Positions 1 to 5,858 of a stretch of DNA of 6,368 nt are shown piece after piece; the stretch's first letter is position 1, and each line of letters begins with the position of its first letter. The translations under genes were made by a program, and so were the position numbers. The notes below the pieces were generated by a model. The model did not search any database, was not told where the DNA came from, and saw only the letters and a list, made by a program, of their open reading frames with translations. This DNA comes from JBGTHB01 sp041746415 (GTDB lineage Bacteria; Pseudomonadota; Gammaproteobacteria; Coxiellales; Coxiellaceae): contig JBGTHB010000131.1 in the NCBI GenBank assembly GCA_041746415.1, forward strand, positions 1 through 6,368, written 5' to 3'.

Positions 1-315
1 GATGCTAAAAAATTACTGAGTCCATTAGCAATCTGGGTTTTATCAGCAAGTTTAGCTAATGGGATTACGGCCACATTACGCGCCGGCAACACTAAACAAA
101 GCCCGCTTATTTATCCCCGTTTAATCACCCAATGGGTTTTAAATTTAGGTGTCTCTTTATTCTTAGCCTTTGGCAGTGAATCAAAAGTAAGCAGTTATAT
201 TTGGTCAAATGCCATTACCAATTGTTTATACACATTAGCTTTGTTAGGAACACTTGTTACATTTAAAAATAACAACGAGTCTCATAACCAAACCATTGCT
301 CTTAGCAGCGCCTAA
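1..315 (+). CDS. C-terminal fragment of a multi-pass membrane protein, probably MATE-type transporter
   Basis: The frame is open from the first base of the window to a TAA at 313-315 (followed at once by a second TAA), giving 104 residues with the N-terminus off the left edge. Three hydrophobic stretches are visible, around residues 6-26, 44-58 and 67-86, followed by a polar tail rich in Asn and Ser. The segment LRAGNTKQSPLIYP after the first hydrophobic stretch resembles the 'LRGAGDT…P' loop seen late in MATE-family efflux and flippase proteins, and the remaining helices fit the last membrane segments of such a protein. The family call rests on that one motif plus topology, so another polytopic transporter is possible; that it is an integral membrane protein is much safer. 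It is transcribed towards pmbA and does not belong to the protease cluster. Confidence 0.6.
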   Translation, partial: DAKKLLSPLAIWVLSASLANGITATLRAGNTKQSPLIYPRLITQWVLNLGVSLFLAFGSESKVSSYIWSNAITNCLYTLALLGTLVTFKNNNESHNQTIALSSA

Positions 316-320
316 TTAAT

Positions 321-335
321 CGCAAACTTTTTGCG
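321..335 (+). terminator. Small perfect hairpin just after the membrane-protein stop codon
   Basis: CGCAAA and TTTGCG form a 6-bp perfect stem with a 3-base loop, 5 bases after the TAA of the upstream plus-strand gene. The position suits a transcript 3' end, but no U-tract follows on either strand, so intrinsic termination is uncertain. It may serve only as a 3'-end stabilising hairpin. Confidence 0.3.
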
Positions 336-361
336 TACTTGTGACGATGAGAAAAAATTTT

Positions 362-462
362 GTCCTGTCGAGTGAGGCACGAACATCGCCATCCATATAC
401 CGATGTTTTTTAGTAGCACTGATACATGGATTGTTACGCTTGCTGCGCGCGCTCACAATGAC
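362..462. repeat. Palindromic repeat element, copy 1
   Basis: This is a ~101-bp element bounded by GTCCT at the left and ATGAC at the right. Its core, 386-431, is identical over 46 bp to 525-570 in copy 2. The left flank 362-385 matches copy 2 with several substitutions, and the right flank 432-462 is clearly diverged but again ends in ATGAC. The core folds on itself: 391-405 pairs with 417-431 around an 11-base loop. Outside the core, CTGTC (365-369) can pair with GACAG (460-464) and GTGAG (372-376) with CTCAC (452-456). Read on the other strand, the right end begins GTCATTGTGAGCGCG and reaches CAATCCATG, like the widespread proteobacterial GTCATTGCGAGC-type palindromic repeats. Short non-coding dispersed element or non-autonomous miniature transposon are both possible. 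Confidence 0.75.
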
Positions 463-500
463 AGCAGAAGAAGTTTTTCGCTGGCGTTTTTGAAAGGTGA

Positions 501-600
501 GTCATGGCGAGCGAGGTACGAGCGTCGCCATCCATATACCGATGTTTTTTAGTAGCACTGATACATGGATCACGACGCTCGATGACTCACTCATGATGAC
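501..600. repeat. Palindromic repeat element, copy 2
   Basis: This is a 100-bp element in the same orientation as copy 1 and offset by 139 bp, bounded by GTCAT (501-505) and ATGAC (596-600). The two arms are imperfect inverted repeats of roughly 44-45 bases. The strongest outer block is GAGCGTCG (520-527) against CGACGCTC (573-580); inside it ATCCAT (530-535) pairs with ATGGAT (565-570), and the loop is 545-555. An alternative outer pairing is GTGAGTCAT (497-505) with ATGACTCAC (582-590). The left arm also contains its own small palindrome, ATGGCGA (504-510) with TCGCCAT (525-531), in the style of REP sequences. The element ends 37 bp before the pmbA stop codon, so it would lie in the 3' untranslated part of a pmbA transcript. 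No target-site duplication was recognised. Confidence 0.75.
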
Positions 601-637
601 GGAAAAAGAATTAGCACGCAGTAACGATGAAAAAAAA

Positions 638-1969
638 TTAATTCCCCGCCACAGTCATGTTATTAATTAACACACTGCCTGTGCGCGTATTGCCACGATA
701 ATCAATATCATTACCGATCGCACGCATGTTTTTGAACATGTCTTTTAAATTGCTGGCAATGGTAATTTCCTGCACGGGATATTGAATTTTACCGTTTTCC
801 ACCCAAAAGCCACCCGCTCCACGCGAATAATCACCCGTTAAACCATTTACGCCCTGACCAATTAGTTCGGTTACGAATAATCCTGTGCCCATTTCATGCA
901 ACATATCATCCAGTGATAACTGACTAGGGTCGATAATTAAGTTGAATACCCCACCTGAGTTACCGGTGGTACGCATCTTTAATCTACGCGCGCTGTAACA
1001 ACTGAGCACATAATTAACGAGTTTACCGCGCTCAATATAATGCTGCTGACGTGTCGCTACCCCATCGGCATCAAAAGCACGACTGCCAAGACCGCCACGA
1101 ATAAATGGATCTTGATGCACATTCACAAAATCAGGAAAAACCAATTGATTAAGTTGATCTTGCAAAAAACTATTTTTACGATATTGCGTACCACCGCTAA
1201 TGGCACCAATTAAATGTCCCCATAAACTTTTTGCTGTTGCCGCATCAAAAATTACCGGACACTCACGTGTGGAGATTTTTCGCGATCCTAATTTAGCCAC
1301 GCTACGCTTAACCGCTTCGCGCGCCACTTTTTCCAATGGCCACAGTGTTGTTGCCGAACGACTAGTCGTATAACTGTAATCACTTTGGGATTTACCATTT
1401 TGTTTCGCAATGGTGAAACAACTCACACCATGCCGAGTTTTTTTATACTGGGCGCAAAAGTCATTACTATTGGCATAAACATAATCCGAGGTATAGGTGT
1501 CCACTTCAGTTGCTTCAGTTGCCACCACTCGCTCGTCTAACGAACGCGCCAGCTCATCACACTCCAATGCCATTTGTGTAGCCGCTTCGGCACTAATGGC
1601 CCAAGGATGATAAAGATCGAGATCAGGAATAGTAGCGGCTAATTCAGCTCGCTCAGCCAAACCAGCAAATTCATCTGGCTCAGTATAGCGACAAATTGTG
1701 CATGCCTTTTCAACTGCCAATTGAATAGCCTGAGCCGAAAAATCAGAAATGGAAATCGCGGCTGAGCGCTGGTTGAAAAAAACCGCCAGCGAAAGATGCT
1801 GACTCAGTTGGTGCTCTAACGTTTCCAACTGACCATGGCGCACCCGCACCACAAATCCTTTTTCGCGCGAGGCTCCTACTTCAGAAGCATCACAGCCACC
1901 TTGCTTTGCAAGGGCTTGCACTAAATCCACCACCTCAATTAGAGGTAACGCATTATTTTTTACGGCCAC
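638..1969 (-). CDS. pmbA: Metalloprotease PmbA/TldE, partner subunit of TldD
   Basis: At 443 residues this is close to E. coli PmbA (450) and resembles it from end to end. TldD and TldE (PmbA) form a cytoplasmic peptidase known for maturing microcin B17 and degrading the antitoxin CcdA; the metal-binding HExxxH belongs to TldD. Here the corresponding stretch reads GHLIGAISGG (residues 251-260), without that motif, which separates PmbA from TldD. Other matches are CRYTEPDEFAG (93-103), DLDLYHP (116-122) and the conserved C-terminal block MGTGLFVTELIGQGVNG then TGDYSRGAGGFWVENG (about 360-393). Start: GTG at 1967-1969; there is no in-frame ATG until residue 133, and this GTG gives an N-terminus only slightly shorter than in E. 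coli. It lies inside lon, overlapping by 17 bp, with no Shine-Dalgarno visible, so coupling to lon translation is inferred. TldD must be encoded elsewhere. Confidence 0.95.
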   Translation of the reverse strand: MAVKNNALPLIEVVDLVQALAKQGGCDASEVGASREKGFVVRVRHGQLETLEHQLSQHLSLAVFFNQRSAAISISDFSAQAIQLAVEKACTICRYTEPDEFAGLAERAELAATIPDLDLYHPWAISAEAATQMALECDELARSLDERVVATEATEVDTYTSDYVYANSNDFCAQYKKTRHGVSCFTIAKQNGKSQSDYSYTTSRSATTLWPLEKVAREAVKRSVAKLGSRKISTRECPVIFDAATAKSLWGHLIGAISGGTQYRKNSFLQDQLNQLVFPDFVNVHQDPFIRGGLGSRAFDADGVATRQQHYIERGKLVNYVLSCYSARRLKMRTTGNSGGVFNLIIDPSQLSLDDMLHEMGTGLFVTELIGQGVNGLTGDYSRGAGGFWVENGKIQYPVQEITIASNLKDMFKNMRAIGNDIDYRGNTRTGSVLINNMTVAGN

Positions 1970-4406
1970 GTGGTTTTGCTTTGGTTTTTGTTTTAAGTTT
2001 CTTGGTTGTGTTTTTTTTGCTGCTTTTTAACGGCTTAATTAAGGCCAACGCTAACACTTCATCAATTTCTTTTACTGGATGAATACGCAACTTTTTCGTC
2101 ACAACTTCAGGAATTTCTTTTAACTCGCGTTTATTTTCATCGGGGATGATAACGTCTCTAATCCCACCTCGTAATGCGGCTAACAATTTTTCTTTTAAAC
2201 CACCGATAGGTAGCACTTCACCACGCAAGGTAATCTCCCCCGTCATAGCAAATTCTGCACGCACCGGGATTTTTGTAATCGCCGAAGCCAAAGCCACACA
2301 CATGCCAATCCCAGCACTTGGACCATCTTTAGGCGTCGCACCTTCTGGTACATGGATATGGAAATCATTTTTTTGAAAGTATTCATCTTTCGCACTTAAA
2401 AGTTTTGCACGCGCACGCACTACTGTCATCGCAGCATGAATAGACTCTTGCATCACTTCACCCAAGTGTCCTGTACTGCGTGAACGTCCTTTTCCTGGAA
2501 CCACTTGTGCTTCAATGCTTAATAGTTCACCGCCAACTTCGGTCCATGCTAAACCCGTAACCTGACCTACTTGATCTCTTTCCGCCATTAACCCATAGCG
2601 ATATTTTGTTACACCCAAATAATGTTCGAGGTTTTCCTTGCTAATTACTTTGGTTTTTTTCGCTACAGCTTTATCTTTTTTCTTCGTTTTTTTATTCTTT
2701 TCACGCTCAATTAAAATTTCTTTTACTACCTTGCGGCACAATTTAGCAATCTCACGCTCAAGTGAACGCACACCAGCTTCACGAGTGTAGCTACGAATGA
2801 TTTCGTGTACAGCGTTATCTGTCACTTTAAGCTCATTCTCTTTTAAACCAGTCTGTTTCATTTGCCGCGGCACTAAATAACGCATAGCGATATTGAGTTT
2901 TTCTTCTTCGGTATAGCCCGGCAAACGTATGATTTCCATCCGGTCTAGCAATGGACCCGGAATGTTCATAGAGTTGGCTGTAGCAATAAACATAACGTCG
3001 GACAAATCGTAATCGACCTCAAGATAGTGATCGTTGAAAGTATGATTTTGTTCTGGATCTAATACCTCAAGCAATGCTGAAGCAGGATCACCGCGAAAAT
3101 CCATGGACATTTTATCCACTTCATCCAGCATAAAAAGTGGATTACGTACTTTTGCCTTTGCCATTTTTTGAATAATTTTGCCCGGCAACGCCCCAATGTA
3201 GGTACGACGATGACCGCGAATTTCCGCTTCATCACGTACACCACCCAAAGAAATACGCACGAATTCGCGACCTGTGGCACTGGCAATCGACTGACCCAAC
3301 GACGTTTTACCCACCCCTGGCGGCCCAACTAAACACAAAATTGGCCCTTTGATTTTACGTACACGTTCTTGAACAGCTAAAAATTCGAGAATACGCTGTT
3401 TCACTTCTTTTAAACCATAATGATCTTCATCTAAGATATTTTCTGCTTTAGTTAGATTGTGACTGACTTTGCTGTGTTTTTTCCACGGCACTTGCAACAA
3501 CCAATCTAAATAATTACGGCTTACCGTCGCCTCAGCTGACATGGGCGGCATCATTTTTAATTTACTTAACTCTTGTAAAGCTTTTACTTTTGTTTCTTCT
3601 GGCATACCAGCGGTTTCGATGCGCTCTTGCAACTGCTTTTGCTCATCAAGTGGGGTAACTTCATCCATTTCCCCCAATTCTTGCTGAATCGCTTTGATTT
3701 TTTCGCTGAGATAATATTGGCGTTGGCTCTTTTCTACTTGTTGTTTAACGCGTCCCTGCACCCGTTTTTCAACTTCCACTAATTCCAATTCTTGAGCTAA
3801 TAAACCTTGCAAAGCTTCTAAGCGCGCCACAACATCGGGCATTTCTAGTATTTTTTGACGGTTGTCTAATTTGATCGTCATATGTGCGGCAATACTATCA
3901 GCTAAACGACCAGGATCTTGAATGTTAGCCAAGGTGGTCAGCAGTTCAGGTGGTAGCTTTTTATTAATTTTAACCAATTTCTCAAACTGATTTAGCAAAG
4001 AGCGCATCATTGCTGCGGTTTCAGTTGAGCTCACATCAGCACTGACTTCACTTAAAATTTCAACTTTGGCCTTGCTGTATTCTTTTAAATTTTTAAGCTC
4101 AACCATCTTGGCCCGCAACACGCCTTCAACTAACACTTTTACAGTGCCATCAGGCAAGCGCAGCAACTGCAAAATAGTGGCGACCGTGCCAATCTCATAC
4201 AGATCTTTTTTCTGGGGAGAATCGATGTTGGCGTCTTTTTGTGACACTAAAAAAATTTGCTTTTCATCATCCATGGCCGCTTCTAGTGCTTTAATTGACT
4301 CGGTACGACCAACGAATAATGGAATAACCATGTGAGGAAAAACCACTACGTCTCTAAGTGGCAATAAAGGAAAAAATTGTGTTTTTGTTTTTACTGTTCC
4401 AGTCAT
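1953..4406 (-). CDS. lon: ATP-dependent protease Lon (complete)
   Basis: Lon is a homohexameric cytoplasmic AAA+ serine protease that degrades misfolded and regulatory proteins. The 817 residues show the N-terminal substrate-binding domain (about 10-205, with LPLRDVVVFPHMVIPLFVGR), a helical linker (about 205-305, KSQRQYYLSEKIKAIQQELGE), the AAA+ module (about 306-595) and the protease domain (about 600-790). Walker A is GPPGVGKTS (361-369), Walker B LFMLDEVDK (424-432), the sensor-1 region ATANS (475-479), the arginine finger R489 and sensor-2 R547. The catalytic dyad is S697 in PKDGPSAG and K740 in GGLKEK, spaced as in E. coli S679/K722. Compared with E. coli (784) there is a lysine-rich insertion at about 570-586 and a basic C-terminal tail at 791-817. 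The ATG at 4404-4406 is preceded by AGG 7 bases upstream. A 171-bp gap follows clpX, and pmbA overlaps the 3' end. Confidence 0.98.
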   Translation of the reverse strand: MTGTVKTKTQFFPLLPLRDVVVFPHMVIPLFVGRTESIKALEAAMDDEKQIFLVSQKDANIDSPQKKDLYEIGTVATILQLLRLPDGTVKVLVEGVLRAKMVELKNLKEYSKAKVEILSEVSADVSSTETAAMMRSLLNQFEKLVKINKKLPPELLTTLANIQDPGRLADSIAAHMTIKLDNRQKILEMPDVVARLEALQGLLAQELELVEVEKRVQGRVKQQVEKSQRQYYLSEKIKAIQQELGEMDEVTPLDEQKQLQERIETAGMPEETKVKALQELSKLKMMPPMSAEATVSRNYLDWLLQVPWKKHSKVSHNLTKAENILDEDHYGLKEVKQRILEFLAVQERVRKIKGPILCLVGPPGVGKTSLGQSIASATGREFVRISLGGVRDEAEIRGHRRTYIGALPGKIIQKMAKAKVRNPLFMLDEVDKMSMDFRGDPASALLEVLDPEQNHTFNDHYLEVDYDLSDVMFIATANSMNIPGPLLDRMEIIRLPGYTEEEKLNIAMRYLVPRQMKQTGLKENELKVTDNAVHEIIRSYTREAGVRSLEREIAKLCRKVVKEILIEREKNKKTKKKDKAVAKKTKVISKENLEHYLGVTKYRYGLMAERDQVGQVTGLAWTEVGGELLSIEAQVVPGKGRSRSTGHLGEVMQESIHAAMTVVRARAKLLSAKDEYFQKNDFHIHVPEGATPKDGPSAGIGMCVALASAITKIPVRAEFAMTGEITLRGEVLPIGGLKEKLLAALRGGIRDVIIPDENKRELKEIPEVVTKKLRIHPVKEIDEVLALALIKPLKSSKKNTTKKLKTKTKAKPRGRKK

Positions 4407-4412
4407 TGTACT

Positions 4413-4418
4413 ACCTGC
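4413..4418 (-). promoter_or_regulatory. Ribosome binding site of lon
   Basis: On the minus strand GCAGGT lies here, with AGG ending 7 bases before the ATG of lon. The spacing is good and the match to the Shine-Dalgarno consensus is moderate. It supports the ATG at 4404-4406 as the start. Confidence 0.6.
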
Positions 4419-4450
4419 GGAAAGTTATAAAAGAATAATAATTACGATAA

Positions 4451-4478
4451 CTTATATGCCCCATCCACTGCAAGTCAC
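4451..4478 (-). promoter_or_regulatory. Candidate sigma70-type promoter of lon
   Basis: On the minus strand, GTGACT (4473-4478, 4 of 6 bases matching TTGACA) is followed after 16 bases by TATAAG (4451-4456, 5 of 6 matching TATAAT). Transcription would begin near 4444, giving a leader of roughly 37 bases. E. coli lon has a heat-shock sigma32 promoter; I looked for a CTTGAAA / CCCCATnT pair on this strand and did not find one. The -10 overlaps one arm of an inverted repeat, AAGTTAT (4422-4428) and ATAACTT (4447-4453), which could be an operator or chance in AT-rich DNA. Confidence 0.35.
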
Positions 4479-4577
4479 CTATGTATAATTCTACGAATCC
4501 TGCTGAAAAAACTGGGATCGCTTTCTATTAAGCACATGAGCAATAAAACAGACAAGCCGTGATTAGGCGAATAGTCT

Positions 4578-5837
4578 CTATTTTTGGGCTGCTTTTTTAT
4601 CAGGGGTTTCATCCCCTTCGTAAATAAATAAAGGCTGGCCCAAATTACGAATGACATTCTCCTCTATCACAACTTTTTTAAGTCCGTGCATAGAAGGCAA
4701 CTCATACATAACTTCAAGCAACGCATACTCAATGATAGAGCGCAAGCCACGCGCGCCAGTTTTACGTTCAATAGCCAACTGAGCAATCGCAACCAAAGCA
4801 TCTTTTCTAAAATCCAACTCTACCCCTTCGTGCGAAAACAAAGACTGGTACTGTCGTGTTAACGCATTTTTAGGTTCTGTTAAAATCTCAATCAGCGCTT
4901 TTTCATCTAGCTGTTCTAACACAGCCGTAACAGGCAAACGGCCCACAAACTCTGGAATCAAACCAAACTTAATTAAATCTTGTGGCTCGACTTGTTTTAC
5001 TAAATTCGATATATCAATATCGTCTTTGGATTTAACATCAGCAGAAAAACCAATACCGCTTTGGTCTGAGCGTTGCTGAATGATTTTATGCAAATCCGCG
5101 AACGCGCCCCCACAAATAAATAAAATATTAGAAGTATCAATTTGCAAATATTCTTGTTGCGGATGTTTACGACCGCCTTGTGGCGGAATTGAAGCGGTTG
5201 TTCCTTCAATTAACTTCAACAATGCCTGCTGCACACCTTCACCTGACACATCGCGTGTTAATGAGGGGCTTTCTGTTTTACGCGCAATTTTATCAATTTC
5301 ATCAATATAAATTATGCCGCTTTGCGCTTTTTCAATATCATAATTGCAGCGCTGCAGTAATTTTTGAACGATATTTTCAACATCTTCACCAACATAACCC
5401 GCTTCCGTTAACGTTGTGGCATCGGCGATAGCGAAGGGCACATCTAAAATTTTTGCTAATGTTTGGGCCAGCAATGTTTTACCTGAACCAGTTGGTCCAA
5501 CTAATAAAATATTACTTTTATTAACTTCCACTTCTCTTTTGGCAGTACGATGACGCAAGCGTTTGTAGTGATTATAAACAGCTACTGACAATACTTTTTT
5601 CGCGTAATCTTGACCAACAACAAACTCATCTAATTCTTTGTGAATTTCTTTTGGTGTTGGCAAAGCGTTGTTACTTTGCCCATCTTGAGCTTGTTCTTCC
5701 TCGCGGATAATATCGTTGCACAAATCAATGCATTCGTTACAAACGAATACCGATGGCCCAGCAATCAATTTTTTAACTTCATGCTGGCTTTTGCCACAAA
5801 AAGAACAATGCAAGGTTTTGTTTTCTTCTTCGCTCAT
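4578..5837 (-). CDS. clpX: ClpX, ATP-dependent unfoldase of the ClpXP protease (complete)
   Basis: ClpX is a hexameric AAA+ unfoldase that recognises tagged or adaptor-delivered proteins and threads them into ClpP. The 419 residues (E. coli 424) contain the N-terminal zinc-binding domain with C11, C14, C33 and C36, then Walker A GPTGSGKT (114-121), the pore-1 loop GYVG (147-150), Walker B IIYIDEID (175-182), the RDVSGEGVQ segment (195-203), the RKH loop (223-225), the ClpP-docking IGF loop (262-264), the arginine finger R300 in EFVGRLP and sensor-2 R363 in GARGLR. Nothing essential is missing, so it should be active. The ATG at 5835-5837 lies 21 bp after the clpP stop, with a weak GAG (5844-5846) upstream; clpP and clpX are almost certainly one transcript. 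The gene ends in TAG. Only the last residues (DETPDKKAAQK) differ from the family pattern. Confidence 0.98.
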   Translation of the reverse strand: MSEEENKTLHCSFCGKSQHEVKKLIAGPSVFVCNECIDLCNDIIREEEQAQDGQSNNALPTPKEIHKELDEFVVGQDYAKKVLSVAVYNHYKRLRHRTAKREVEVNKSNILLVGPTGSGKTLLAQTLAKILDVPFAIADATTLTEAGYVGEDVENIVQKLLQRCNYDIEKAQSGIIYIDEIDKIARKTESPSLTRDVSGEGVQQALLKLIEGTTASIPPQGGRKHPQQEYLQIDTSNILFICGGAFADLHKIIQQRSDQSGIGFSADVKSKDDIDISNLVKQVEPQDLIKFGLIPEFVGRLPVTAVLEQLDEKALIEILTEPKNALTRQYQSLFSHEGVELDFRKDALVAIAQLAIERKTGARGLRSIIEYALLEVMYELPSMHGLKKVVIEENVIRNLGQPLFIYEGDETPDKKAAQK

Positions 5838-5858
5838 TAATCACTCATTCGCTTTTTA

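Larger units (their letters stand above)
316..637. other. Convergent intergenic region without a gene
   Basis: This stretch separates two genes pointing at each other. Neither strand carries a convincing coding frame; the frames that open here are short (about 30 codons on the minus strand across the second repeat) and lack a good ribosome binding site. The content is a hairpin at 321-335 and two copies of a palindromic repeat at 362-462 and 501-600. The remaining DNA is AT-rich, including an 8-base T tract immediately after the pmbA stop codon on the minus strand. No tRNA-like cloverleaf or clear intrinsic terminator with a U-tract was seen. Confidence 0.8.

Noticed and set aside
386..570. 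Possible CRISPR array or integron attC pair in the repeated intergenic DNA
   Set aside because: Only two copies, with structured arms instead of unrelated spacers, and no cas genes. There is no proper attC core-site pair (GTTRRRY/RYYYAAC) and no cassette gene between the copies.
507..596. 30-codon ATG-initiated minus-strand frame inside repeat copy 2
   Set aside because: It lies entirely within the palindrome, its composition follows the repeat, and there is no ribosome binding site.
2146..2376. Plus-strand and out-of-frame open frames within lon (also 3059-3328 and 4066-4335)
   Set aside because: All are covered by the conserved lon frame; no ribosome binding site or family resemblance.
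4540..4577. Weak hairpin after clpX as an intrinsic terminator
   Set aside because: AGAC/GTCT (4574-4577 with 4550-4553) and GCC/GGC make only seven pairs with internal loops, followed by a broken GTTTTATT. Too weak to annotate; read-through into lon is likely.
4475..4657. Open frame of 60 codons on the minus strand across the clpX end and the clpX-lon spacer
   Set aside because: It lies out of frame over the conserved clpX 3' end, has no recognisable product and no convincing ribosome binding site.
5080..5431. Open frames of about 70-85 codons within clpX on both strands
   Set aside because: They overlap the conserved AAA+ domain in other frames and look random.
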